Shown one piece after another: positions 51,686 to 60,930 of a DNA stretch of 64,000 nt (position 1 is its first letter; each line of letters opens with the position of its first letter). The notes below the pieces were generated by a model, which saw only the letters and a list, made by a program, of their open reading frames with translations, had not been told where the DNA came from and ran no database searches. A program made the translations under genes and the position numbers. Source of the DNA: Actinocorallia herbida (lineage in GTDB: Bacteria; Actinomycetota; Actinomycetes; Streptosporangiales; Streptosporangiaceae). The stretch spans positions 9,362,001 through 9,426,000 of the forward strand of contig NZ_RJKE01000001.1 in the NCBI RefSeq assembly GCF_003751225.1. Reading direction: 5' to 3'.

Positions 51686-52927
51686 TCAGTGCTGGAGGAG
51701 GTCCAGGGATTCGCAGGCCCGGGCCACGCCGTCCTCGGCGTTGAGGGAGGCGGCGAGGTCCTGGGCGCGGGCGCGGTGGGCCGGGGTGGTGGTGAGGGAG
51801 CGGAGGCGGGCGGTGAGGGTCTCGACGGTGAGGTCGCGGACGGGCAGGGGGATGGGGCCGGCGCCGAGGGCGTGGACTCGGTCGCCCCAGTAGGGCTGGT
51901 CGCCGAAGAAGGGGCAGACGAGCGTGGGGAGCCCGGCGCGCAGGGACTCGGCGGTGGTGCCCGCGCCGCCGTGGTGGACGGCGGCGGCCATGCGGGGGAA
52001 CAGCCAGGAGTGCGGGACGTCCTTCACCACGAGCATGTCGTCCTCGGACGTGGCGGGGTCGCCCTGGAGCACGCCGCGCAGTCCGGCGAGGCGCAGCGCC
52101 GTGCGGACCTTCAGGTCGGTCTCGTGCGGGTCGCCGGGCTGCATGCTGCCGAATCCGACGTAGACGGGCGGCGGCCCCGCGTCGAGGAACGCGGTGAGCT
52201 CCGCGGGCGGTGTCCACTGCGGCTGGTCGAGGAACCAGAAACCGGTGAGCCTGACGTTGTCGGGCCAGTCGGCGGGGCGCGGCACCACGACCGAGCTGAA
52301 CGCGCAGAGCACCAGCGCGGAACGAGCCGCGCGCTGCGGACCGACCCGGGACAGCGGCGCGAGCTTGAGCCGCTCGGCGCGCCAGGTGTTGATGAACGGC
52401 CGGGTGAGCTGCCAGGTGACGAAGTCGAGCGCCTCGTAGGTCAGCCGGTTGGCGTACGGGCCGAGGAGGCGTGCGCGCGGCACGAACGGGTGCGGGAAGC
52501 GCCCGGTCGGCTGCGACGGCTGGAAGTGGATGACGGCGTGCGGGATGCCCCGGTGCTCGGCGATGTGCGCGCCGAGGAAGCCGAGGGTGGGCGCGAGGAC
52601 GAGGTCGGCCCCGTCGGTGCCGTCGGTGACCTCCGCGAGGAGTCTCTCGGCGAGCGGCGCGGCGATCCGCTTCATGTTCCGCAGGAATCTGACGGGGTTG
52701 CGCCCCCCGCTCAGCAGTTCCTGGCCCTCGGGGGAGTCGACGATCCCGGCCGGGTCGATCGACAGCTCCCGGAAGCCGAGTCCCGCGCCTTCGATGAGGT
52801 CCCGGTAGGCGGCGCTGGAGATGAGGCTGACCTCGTCGCCCCGGTCGGCGAGCCCCCGGCCGAGCGCGACGCACGGTTGCAGGTCGCCCCGCGAACCGGC
52901 AGCGAAGATCACTACTTTCCGGCCCAT
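51686..52927 (-). CDS. GT1-type glycosyltransferase (sterol/lipid glucosyltransferase-like)
   Basis: A 413-residue GT-B enzyme. The N-terminal FAAGSRGDLQPCVALGRGLADRGDEV and the donor site VHHGGAGTTAESLRAG with PTLVCPFFGDQPYWGDRV are typical of UGT80/rhamnosyl or macrolide-type glycosyltransferases that use nucleotide sugars on lipids or polyketides. It overlaps the upstream MFS gene by 16 bases, so the two are one operon. Acceptor could be the product of the adjacent PKS; this is inference. Confidence 0.9.
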   Translation of the reverse strand: MGRKVVIFAAGSRGDLQPCVALGRGLADRGDEVSLISSAAYRDLIEGAGLGFRELSIDPAGIVDSPEGQELLSGGRNPVRFLRNMKRIAAPLAERLLAEVTDGTDGADLVLAPTLGFLGAHIAEHRGIPHAVIHFQPSQPTGRFPHPFVPRARLLGPYANRLTYEALDFVTWQLTRPFINTWRAERLKLAPLSRVGPQRAARSALVLCAFSSVVVPRPADWPDNVRLTGFWFLDQPQWTPPAELTAFLDAGPPPVYVGFGSMQPGDPHETDLKVRTALRLAGLRGVLQGDPATSEDDMLVVKDVPHSWLFPRMAAAVHHGGAGTTAESLRAGLPTLVCPFFGDQPYWGDRVHALGAGPIPLPVRDLTVETLTARLRSLTTTPAHRARAQDLAASLNAEDGVARACESLDLLQH

Positions 52928-54492
52928 GTGCGGTCCTCCTCCGAAGTCGCCTCATAGGGACTGTAAGGCGGGGGCGGCGGCCATGCGGACGGGATGCCCG
53001 CCTTTCGGTTGGTGCCCCACCAGTCCGGAATGACGGGGAAGGACCCGGAAGTGATCGAGGACGCGTCGAGGGAGGGCTGCGGCGTGCCCGCGGGCACTTC
53101 GGCGAGCTCGCTCTTGCGCTGGAGGGTGCTGACGGTGATGATCGCGCCGATCAGCACGAGGGCCGCGCCGAGCATCAGCGCCGCCGACGAGCCCTGCTCC
53201 TGCGCTTCGACGACGGTCTTGCCCTCGGCCTTGGCCGAGTTCTCCATCGCGTTGAGCAGCGCGCCGAGCACGACGATGCCCAGCGCGGCGGCCATCTCGC
53301 GGCCGACGTTGATGAGCCCGCCCGCGACGCCCGTCTTGCTCTCGGGCACGGCCTTCAGCGCGTAGAGGCCGAGCGGCATCGTGAGCGCCGAGCCCACGCC
53401 GACGAGGACGATGCCGGGCAGGAGGTCGTAGAAGTCGTCGCCCTGCCTCAGCCCGGAGAAGGCGATGAGGCCGCATGACATGGACACCATGCCCATGGAG
53501 ATGGGGATGCGGGGCCCGAACCTGGTCGACAGCCAGAACCCGACGGGCGTCACCAGGCCGATGATGACGGCGGGCGGGATGAAGACCGCGCCCGCCTGGG
53601 ACGCCGACCAGCCGAGGACCTCCTGGACGAAGTTCCCGGAGTAGGTGAGGACACCGGAGAACCCCATGCCCCACAGGATCTGGCCCGCGATCGCGCCCGA
53701 GAACACCCGGTTCCGGAAGAACTCGGTGTTGATCATGGGGTTGGGCGCCCACTTCTCGACCAGGATGAACGAGAAGAGCGAGATCAGGGCGAGGGCGAAG
53801 ACGGCGAGGACGCTCGGATCCGTCCAGCCGATCTTGGGATTGCTTCCCGAGTGGACGCCATAGGTGATGGCGAACAGGAGGGTCGCGGAGGTGAGGACCG
53901 CGGGCAGGTCGACGTTCTCCGGGCCGTTGTCGGTCTGGCCCTCCAGCACGAGCTGGCCGAGCGCGATGACGACGATGCCGGGCACGACGTTGATCAGGAA
54001 GATCCAGTGCCAGCTGAACGCGTCGGTGATGAGGCCGCCGATGGCGGGGCCGAGCGCGGACGCGACGGTGCCGGTGAGGATGAAGACGAGGTTGCCGAGC
54101 GACTTCTGCTTGTCGGTCCGCTTGTTCATCACCATGACGAGCGTCGCGGGCAGCGCGAGGGAGGCCCCCGCGCCCTGGAGCACGCGGAACGCGATCAGGT
54201 GGGAGAGCTCCTGCGAGAGGCCCGCGCCGAGGGAGGCGAGGGTGAACGCGCTCATCCCGATCGTGTAGGTCCTGCGGACGCCGTAGACGTCGACGAGGCG
54301 GCCGCCGGCGATCATCAGGCAGGAGAAGATCAGGATGTAGGACGTGGTGACCCAGGTGACCGCCGAGAGGCCCACGTCGAAATGCTTGCGGATGGTGGTC
54401 AGGGCGATGTTGGTGACCGTGTTGTCCAAGGTCACCATGAAGGCGCTGACGGCCACGACCGCCAACGTCCACCCATACCTGTCCCGTCCCAT
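52912..54492 (-). CDS. MFS exporter of the DHA2/EmrB-QacA type
   Basis: A 526-residue membrane protein with about fourteen helices. AFMVTLDNTVTNIALTTIRKHF (first helix with the DHA2 motif), GGRLVDVYGVRRTY (motif A), RVLQGAGASLALPATL (motif B) and LGPAIGGLITDAFSWHWIFLINV (motif C) are all present. The tail is soluble and Pro-rich. It probably exports a product of the neighbouring cluster or a drug. Divergent from the PKS gene, 154 bases apart. Confidence 0.92.
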   Translation of the reverse strand: MGRDRYGWTLAVVAVSAFMVTLDNTVTNIALTTIRKHFDVGLSAVTWVTTSYILIFSCLMIAGGRLVDVYGVRRTYTIGMSAFTLASLGAGLSQELSHLIAFRVLQGAGASLALPATLVMVMNKRTDKQKSLGNLVFILTGTVASALGPAIGGLITDAFSWHWIFLINVVPGIVVIALGQLVLEGQTDNGPENVDLPAVLTSATLLFAITYGVHSGSNPKIGWTDPSVLAVFALALISLFSFILVEKWAPNPMINTEFFRNRVFSGAIAGQILWGMGFSGVLTYSGNFVQEVLGWSASQAGAVFIPPAVIIGLVTPVGFWLSTRFGPRIPISMGMVSMSCGLIAFSGLRQGDDFYDLLPGIVLVGVGSALTMPLGLYALKAVPESKTGVAGGLINVGREMAAALGIVVLGALLNAMENSAKAEGKTVVEAQEQGSSAALMLGAALVLIGAIITVSTLQRKSELAEVPAGTPQPSLDASSITSGSFPVIPDWWGTNRKAGIPSAWPPPPPYSPYEATSEEDRTWAGK

Positions 54493-54646
54493 TTAGCCCC
54501 AATTCACCCATATGGTGGGCGGAAACCTCTTGTCATGGGGGTGATAAGGAACCCCCGAGATTCTTGGTCCGCGTGCGCAGAGGGATGTGCCCAAACTGGG
54601 ACAAGGTGGTCGCTCGCACCGGTCCATGCCCATGATGGGGGAGCTC
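54493..54646. promoter_or_regulatory. divergent control region between exporter and PKS
   Basis: CCATATGG (54508-54515) and GGGGGT-GATAAGGA-ACCCCC (54537-54556) are inverted repeats between the two starts, good candidates for a shared operator. GGGGGAG just before ATG 54647 is the PKS ribosome site. Confidence 0.45.
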
Positions 54647-57600
54647 ATGTCCGAAGGCACCGGGGATTCACAGCTCCAGGGTGAGATCCGAGACTTCCTC
54701 GTGCATGAGATAGCACACCGCGCGGACCTGGTTCCCGACGCGGTGGATGTGGACCGTCCGCTGGAGGAATTCGGTCTGGCCTCAAGGGACGCCGTGGCCA
54801 TCGCCGGCGAACTCGAGGAGCTGCTGGGCCGCTCACTGCCCGCGACCCTGGTGTGGGAGCACCCCACCATCTCCCGCATCGCCGCCGCGCTGAGCGGGGC
54901 CGAGCCCGCGCCCGCCGCGCCCCTGCCCGTCGTGTCCGCGCACCGCGCCGACGAGGCGGTGGCCGTGGTCGGCCTCGGCTGCCGCTTCCCGGGCGGGATC
55001 GACGGACCTGAGGAGTTCTGGCGGTTCCTGACCGATGGCGGCGACGCCGTCGGTGAGGTCCCCGACGGACGCTGGGACGCCTTCGACGACGGTTCCCCGG
55101 AGATATCCGACCTCCTGTCGAGCGTGACCAAGCGCGGCGGTTTCCTCGACGATATCGCTGGTTTCGACGCGCGTTTCTTCGGCATCACCCCGCGAGAGGC
55201 CGCCGTCATGGACCCCCAGCAGAGGCTGGTCCTGGAGGTCGCCTGGGAGGCCCTGGAGCACGCGGGCCTGGCCCCCGCCGGGCTGCGCGGCACCCGCACC
55301 GGCGTGTTCATCGGCGTGTCCGCGCCCGAGTACGCCGGGCTCACCGCGTCCGACCTCACCCGCCTCGAGGCGTTCACCGCCACCGGCGCGGCCCTGAGCA
55401 TCGTCGCGAACCGGCTGTCCTACCTGCTCGACCTGCGCGGGCCCTCGATGATCGTGGACACCGCCTGCTCGTCCTCGCTCGTGTCCACCCACCTCGCCGT
55501 CCAGTCCCTGCGCGCCGGCGACAGCGACGTGGCCCTCGCGGGCGGCGTGAACGTGCTGCTCTCGCCGACCATCACGATGACGTTCGACGCCGCGGGAGGC
55601 ACCGCCTCCGACGGCAGGTGCAAGGCGTTCGACGCCTCCGCGGACGGCATGGTCCGCGCCGAAGGCTGCGGCGTGCTCGTCCTCAAGCGGCTCGCCGACG
55701 CCCAGCGTGACGGGGACCGGGTCCTCGCCGTCGTCACCGGCACCGGCGTCAACTCCGACGGCCGCTCCAACGGGCTCGTCGCGCCCAACGCCGACGCCCA
55801 GAAGGCCCTGCTGCGCGACCTGTACGCGGGCGACCGCGACGTCGACTACATCGAGGCGCACGGCACCGGCACCTTCCTCGGCGACCCGATCGAGGCCCGC
55901 GCGCTGGGCGAGGTGCTCGGCGGCGACCGGACGGAGCCGCTGCTGCTCGGCTCGGTGAAGTCCAACCTCGGCCACATGGAGGCCGCGGCGGGCGCCGCCG
56001 GGCTCATCAAGACGGTCCTCGCGCTGCACCACGGGACGATCCCCGCGTCGCTGCACTACCGCGAGCCCAACCCGCACATCCCGTTCGGCGAGCTGAACCT
56101 CAAGGTCGCCGACACATGCACGCCGTGGCCCGAGCACGCGCGACCGGGCCGCGCCGGCGTCTCCGGTTTCGGATTCGGCGGGACGAACGCCCACATCAGA
56201 CTTGAAGCGGTCCCCGCGCCGGAGCCGGTCGCCGCCGAGCCCGTCCCGGTCCGGATGTTCCCGCTCTCCGACGTCGCCGCGGACCGCCTGCCCGGCTACG
56301 CCCGCGCCCTGCTGGACGCCCTGGACGACTCGGCGGCCCTTCCCGACGTCTCGGCGACCCTGCGCAGGCGCGACCCGCGCGGCAGGGCGCGTGCCGCGGT
56401 CGTCGCGCGCGACCTCGACGGCCTGCGTGCCGGGCTCACCGCGCTCGCCGACGGAACCCCCAGCCCCGCCGTCGTCACCGGGACCGCCGTCAGCACCGCG
56501 TCCCGGCCCGTCTTCGTGTTCTCCGGGTACGGCGCCCAGCGCGCAGGCATGGCGCAGTCTCTGCTCGCCGAGGAGTCGGCGTTCGCGGAGGCCATCGACG
56601 ACCTCGACGGGTTGTTCGCCGAAGAGGCCGGGCTCGACCTCTGGAACCTCCTCGAAGAGGGCAGGATGCCCGAGGGGCCCGACGAGATCATGCCGGTGCT
56701 CTTCGCCGTCCAGGTCGGCCTGGCCCGCGTTTGGCGCTCCTACGGGGTCGAGCCTTCCGCCGTCATCGGGCACTCGATGGGCGAGGTCGCCGCGGCGGTC
56801 GTCTCCGGGGCGCTCACCCTCGCCGACGGCGTCAAGGTGATCGTGCGCCGCTCGAAGCTGATGACCGCGCTCGTCGGCGGCGGCGGGATGGCCGTGGTCG
56901 GCTGCGGCCAGAACGAACTCCAGGAGTACGACGGGCCCACCGTGCACCCGGCCGTGCTGTCGTCGCCGAAGCAGACCGTGGTGACGGGTGAGGCGGACGC
57001 GATCGAGGCGGTGCTCGCGTGGGCGTCCGGCCGGGGGTACCTCGCCCGGCAGGTCAAGGCCGAAGGCGCGGGGCACTCCCCGCAGGTCGACCCGCTGCTG
57101 CCCGACCTGCGCGCCCAGCTCGCCGAGCTGGCGCCGCGCGTCGGCGAGGTGCCGATGTACACCACCGCGCTGGAGGACCCGCGCAAGCTCTTCGACGGCT
57201 CCGCGCCGCTCGACGCCGAGTACTGGGCCGCGAACCTCCGCAACCCCGTCCGGCTCGCCGACGCCGTCACCGCGGCCGCGCAGGACGGCCACCGGACCTT
57301 CATCGAGCTGAACGCGCACCCGATCCTGGCGATGGCCGTCGGGGAGACCCTGGACGGCTCCGGCGCGCAGGTGCTGCACTCGCTCAAGCGCGCCCCCAAG
57401 GGCCAGGAGACCGACGACACCCTCACCTTCCACGCGCAGCTCGCGACCCTCGCCGTGCACGGGCACCCGGTCACCGGGCCGCGCGACGGAGGGCTCGTCA
57501 CGCTGCCGCGCGCGCCGTGGCGGCACGAGCGGTACTGGATGGACGGCACCCGGCGCGTCGCGGGCTCCGACACGCACCCGCTGCTCGGCGCGCACGTCGA

Positions 57601-60600
57601 GCTGCCCGGCGAGGACAGGCACGCCTGGCAGGGCAAGGCGGCGTGGGACGGCCCGTATCTTTCGGCCGCCCCGCTCGCCGAGATGGCACTCGCCGCGGGC
57701 GCGGAGTTCGGCGGCGCGGATCTCGGCGGCGCGGATCTCAACGGCGCGGATCTCAACGGCGTTGCCGTGCGCGCGCTTGAACTCGGCCGCCTGCACGCCG
57801 TCGACGGCGAGGCGGAGCTGAGCACGACCCTTGACGCCGACGGCCTGGTCGCCGTCCACGTCCGCACTCCCGCGGGTGTGTGGGCCTCCCTGGCGACCGC
57901 GGAGACCGTCCCCGCGGACGAGGTCGCGGAAGCCCCCGATAAGGCCGACGTAGCAGGATGGGCCGCGGTGACGGGCGCGACGAAGGGGAGCCGCCACTAC
58001 CGGCTGCACCCCGAGGTCTTCGACCGGTGCCTGAAGCAGCTCGTCGCCGAGACCGGTGAAGACGGGTTCGTCGTCGAGGCCATTGGAGAGCTTCGCGTCT
58101 ACGGGCCCACCCACCGGGGCGGCCTGTGCCGGACTTCGGTGACCCGTACCGGGGCCGCCGCCACAGGCGAGATACTTCTCGCCGACGAGGACGGCAACCC
58201 CCTGCTCGTCGCCTCCGGCGTCACCCTCGCCCGGCGCGACGTGCCCGTGCCGCTGTCGGCCAAGCTCGTCGAGGCGGTCTGGACCGAGATCCCGCTCGAC
58301 GAGTCCGACGGCGAGGCCGACGGGCTCGTCACCGTCACGGGGATCGACTGGGCCGACGCCGAGGCGGCGATCCGGGCCCAGATCACCGCGGACACCCGGC
58401 ACGTCGCCCTCGTCCCGCCCGCCGACCTCGCCGACGAGGCGCTGGTCCTCGCCGTCGCCGGGGCGGTCCGGGCGATGACCGCGCAGCGCCTCTGGCTCGT
58501 GACGCACGGGGCCAGGCCCGTCCTGGCCGGCGAGGCGGGCCGCCCCGGCCAGGGCTTCCTGCCCGCGCTGGTCCGCGTTCTCGGGTTCGAGCAGCCCGGC
58601 CTGCGCGCCACCCACCTGGATCTCGACGTCGCGGACACCGCGGAAGACGTGCTGAGCCGGGAGATCGCCGCGGGGACCACCGACACCGAGATCGCCTACC
58701 GTTCCGGCCGCCGCTACAGCGCCCGCCTCGCCGCCGCGTCCCTGCCCGAAGGCAAGCCGCGCAAGGCGGTCCGCAAGGGCGGCGCGTACATCATCACCGG
58801 CGGCTACGGCGGCATCGGCCTGGTCACCGCCCGGCTGCTCGCCGAACGCGGTGCCGGCCGGATCGTGCTCTCCGGGCGCTCGGGGCCGAACGCCGAGGCC
58901 GAGGCGGAGATCGCCCGGCTGCGCGCGACCGGCGCCGAGGTGGCCGTCGTGCTCGGGGACGTCGCCTCTGAGGGCGTCGCGGCCCGGCTCGTCGCCGCCG
59001 CGACCGAGGGCGGGACGCGCCTGCGCGGGGTCGTGCACGGCGCCGCCGCGATGGCCGATCGGCTGTTCGCGGAGGTGGGCCCAGAGGATCTGCACAGGGT
59101 GTGGACGGCCAAGGTCGCGGGCGCGTGGCGGCTGCACGAGGCGGTCCCCGAAGACCTCGACTTCTTCCTCATGCACTCCTCGGCCGCCGCCCTGCTCGGC
59201 TCGCCGGGACAGGGCTCCTACGCCGCCGCCAACGCCGCGCTGGACTCCCTCGTCGCCTACCGCCGCGCCCACGGGCGGGCCGCGACCACCGTGAACTGGG
59301 GCACCTGGGCCGAGGTCGGCGGCGCCACCGAGGCCGGTGTCACCGTCATCGAACCGCTGACGCCCGCCGAAGGCGTAGAGGCCCTCGAGGCGCTCCTCGC
59401 CTTCGACCGGCCGGCCACCGGCGTCCTGCGGTTCGACGCCGCCAAGGCCGTCGAGCTCTTCCCCGAGATCCGCCGGATGCCCTTCTACGCCGCGCTCGTC
59501 GAGGCCGCGGGCCAGGCCGCCGACACCGACGACTGGCCGGGCCCCGACGGCCTGCGCGCCCTCGACCCCGACGCCGCCCGCACCGCCCTGCGCACCCGGG
59601 TGCTCACCCGCGTCTCGGCGATCCTCGGTTTCGACGCGGGCCGCCTCGACCCGGCGATCCCGCTCACCGAACTCGGCCTCGACTCCCTGGTCGCCATCCG
59701 GATCAAGAGCGCCATCGAACACGACCTCGGCCTGACCGTCCCGCCCGCCGTCCTCCTCCAGGGCGCCAGCGTGAACGTCTTCGAGGAGTGGGCCGCGGGC
59801 GAACTCGGGCTCGGCGGCGCCGCGGCCGCGCCGGGAGCCGACGACAGCGCTTACGTGATGCCCCGCGACGCCGCCGAACGCCTCGTCGCCCGCCTCTTCG
59901 AGGAACAGCTCGGGCTGGCCCGCGTCAGCGTCGTCGACGACTTCTTCGCGCTCGGCGGCCAAGAGCACCAGGCCGATCTCGTCCACCGGACCCTTCAGGC
60001 GGAACTCCACACCACGCTCGACCGGGCCGCGCTCTTCGCCGAACCGACCGCCCAGGGCGTCGCCGACGTCATCCGGGCGGTCGAGGACGAGGCGGCCAGG
60101 CAGACCGTGCGGCCCCTCCAGCCGCTCGGCGCGGGCCGGCCCTTCTTCGCCGCGCACCCCGCGGGCGGCACCACCGGCTGCTACCAGCAGCTCGCCGCCC
60201 TCATCGGTGCCGCGCAGCCGTTCTACGGGCTCGAACGCTGGGAGGACGCCCCCAGCGTCGAAGAACGCGCCGCGCGCTATGTCGAGCACATCCTCAAGAC
60301 CCAGCCGTCCGGCCCCTACCGGCTCGGAGGCTGGTCGTTCGGCGCGACCCTCGCCTACGAGACCGCACGGCAGCTCACCGCCGCCGGGCACGAGGTCGAG
60401 TTCGTCGCGCTGTTCGACGGCGGCGTCCCGCTGCCCACCGACGACGACGCCGACAACCTCGCCAAGAGGTTCGCCGGATTCGCCGCCTACCTGACCGAGA
60501 CGTACGGGACGGAGGTGAACCTGGAGTACGCGGAGCTCGCCGGGAAGACCGAGGACGAGATGTTCGCCCTCGTCGCCGAACGGGCCGCACCCGTGATGGC

Positions 60601-60898
60601 GTCCCTGCCGCCCGCCGTACTGCACCACCAGCTCACCTCGCACCAGGACACCCGGACGCTGGAGAGGTACGCCTACAAGCCCTACGAGGGACGGGTGATC
60701 CTCTACAAGGCGCCCCTGCCCACCCCGTGGGCCGTCCAGGACGCCCGTTACGTCGATCTCGACGAGACCAACGGGCTCGGGCCGCTCTGCCCTGCGCTGG
60801 AGATCGTCGAGGTCACCGGGACGCACCACCTCAACCTGCTGGACCCGCCCGGTGTACATCTCATCGCGGCGCATCTGGCCGGTGAACTGGCCCACTAG
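54647..60898 (+). CDS. Pks13-like type I polyketide synthase (ACP-KS-AT-psiDH-KR-ACP-psiCP-TE)
   Basis: A 2083-residue multienzyme. N-terminal ACP with GLASRDAV (Ser46), like the loading ACP of Pks13; KS with DTACSSS (Cys274), EAHGTG (His405) and KSNLGH; AT with GHSMGE (Ser710) and specificity box GAGH (807-810). A dehydratase-like region (about 975-1190) lacks the HxxxGxxxxP motif and carries a pentapeptide-like insert. The KR has TGGYGGIG (about 1383) and Tyr1525; the second ACP has GLDSL (Ser1680); a carrier-like domain has GGQEHQ with Glu1773 where Ser belongs; the TE has GWSFG (Ser1897). Predicted chemistry: an activated acyl chain condensed with an alkylmalonyl unit, ketone reduced, no dehydration, giving an alpha-branched beta-hydroxy acid. 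ATG 54647 follows GGGGGAG; GTG 54587 is an earlier in-frame option. Confidence 0.9.
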   Translation: MSEGTGDSQLQGEIRDFLVHEIAHRADLVPDAVDVDRPLEEFGLASRDAVAIAGELEELLGRSLPATLVWEHPTISRIAAALSGAEPAPAAPLPVVSAHRADEAVAVVGLGCRFPGGIDGPEEFWRFLTDGGDAVGEVPDGRWDAFDDGSPEISDLLSSVTKRGGFLDDIAGFDARFFGITPREAAVMDPQQRLVLEVAWEALEHAGLAPAGLRGTRTGVFIGVSAPEYAGLTASDLTRLEAFTATGAALSIVANRLSYLLDLRGPSMIVDTACSSSLVSTHLAVQSLRAGDSDVALAGGVNVLLSPTITMTFDAAGGTASDGRCKAFDASADGMVRAEGCGVLVLKRLADAQRDGDRVLAVVTGTGVNSDGRSNGLVAPNADAQKALLRDLYAGDRDVDYIEAHGTGTFLGDPIEARALGEVLGGDRTEPLLLGSVKSNLGHMEAAAGAAGLIKTVLALHHGTIPASLHYREPNPHIPFGELNLKVADTCTPWPEHARPGRAGVSGFGFGGTNAHIRLEAVPAPEPVAAEPVPVRMFPLSDVAADRLPGYARALLDALDDSAALPDVSATLRRRDPRGRARAAVVARDLDGLRAGLTALADGTPSPAVVTGTAVSTASRPVFVFSGYGAQRAGMAQSLLAEESAFAEAIDDLDGLFAEEAGLDLWNLLEEGRMPEGPDEIMPVLFAVQVGLARVWRSYGVEPSAVIGHSMGEVAAAVVSGALTLADGVKVIVRRSKLMTALVGGGGMAVVGCGQNELQEYDGPTVHPAVLSSPKQTVVTGEADAIEAVLAWASGRGYLARQVKAEGAGHSPQVDPLLPDLRAQLAELAPRVGEVPMYTTALEDPRKLFDGSAPLDAEYWAANLRNPVRLADAVTAAAQDGHRTFIELNAHPILAMAVGETLDGSGAQVLHSLKRAPKGQETDDTLTFHAQLATLAVHGHPVTGPRDGGLVTLPRAPWRHERYWMDGTRRVAGSDTHPLLGAHVELPGEDRHAWQGKAAWDGPYLSAAPLAEMALAAGAEFGGADLGGADLNGADLNGVAVRALELGRLHAVDGEAELSTTLDADGLVAVHVRTPAGVWASLATAETVPADEVAEAPDKADVAGWAAVTGATKGSRHYRLHPEVFDRCLKQLVAETGEDGFVVEAIGELRVYGPTHRGGLCRTSVTRTGAAATGEILLADEDGNPLLVASGVTLARRDVPVPLSAKLVEAVWTEIPLDESDGEADGLVTVTGIDWADAEAAIRAQITADTRHVALVPPADLADEALVLAVAGAVRAMTAQRLWLVTHGARPVLAGEAGRPGQGFLPALVRVLGFEQPGLRATHLDLDVADTAEDVLSREIAAGTTDTEIAYRSGRRYSARLAAASLPEGKPRKAVRKGGAYIITGGYGGIGLVTARLLAERGAGRIVLSGRSGPNAEAEAEIARLRATGAEVAVVLGDVASEGVAARLVAAATEGGTRLRGVVHGAAAMADRLFAEVGPEDLHRVWTAKVAGAWRLHEAVPEDLDFFLMHSSAAALLGSPGQGSYAAANAALDSLVAYRRAHGRAATTVNWGTWAEVGGATEAGVTVIEPLTPAEGVEALEALLAFDRPATGVLRFDAAKAVELFPEIRRMPFYAALVEAAGQAADTDDWPGPDGLRALDPDAARTALRTRVLTRVSAILGFDAGRLDPAIPLTELGLDSLVAIRIKSAIEHDLGLTVPPAVLLQGASVNVFEEWAAGELGLGGAAAAPGADDSAYVMPRDAAERLVARLFEEQLGLARVSVVDDFFALGGQEHQADLVHRTLQAELHTTLDRAALFAEPTAQGVADVIRAVEDEAARQTVRPLQPLGAGRPFFAAHPAGGTTGCYQQLAALIGAAQPFYGLERWEDAPSVEERAARYVEHILKTQPSGPYRLGGWSFGATLAYETARQLTAAGHEVEFVALFDGGVPLPTDDDADNLAKRFAGFAAYLTETYGTEVNLEYAELAGKTEDEMFALVAERAAPVMASLPPAVLHHQLTSHQDTRTLERYAYKPYEGRVILYKAPLPTPWAVQDARYVDLDETNGLGPLCPALEIVEVTGTHHLNLLDPPGVHLIAAHLAGELAH
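57710..57769 (+). repeat. 15-base tandem repeat inside the PKS dehydratase remnant
   Basis: Four units encode GGADL, GGADL, NGADL and NGVAV (residues 1022-1041). Units 1-3 are nearly identical at DNA level (GGCGCGGATCTC core). The pattern equals short pentapeptide-repeat protein. Confidence 0.85.
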
Positions 60899-60930
60899 TA
60901 CACGGCGCGCGCCCACCAGAGGAAAACCAC

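Noticed and set aside
54833-60916. 2027-codon open frame on the minus strand opposite the PKS
   Set aside because: It is the antisense shadow of a GC-rich gene: composition is dominated by Gly, Arg, Val and Asp with no domain, while the + strand has every PKS motif.
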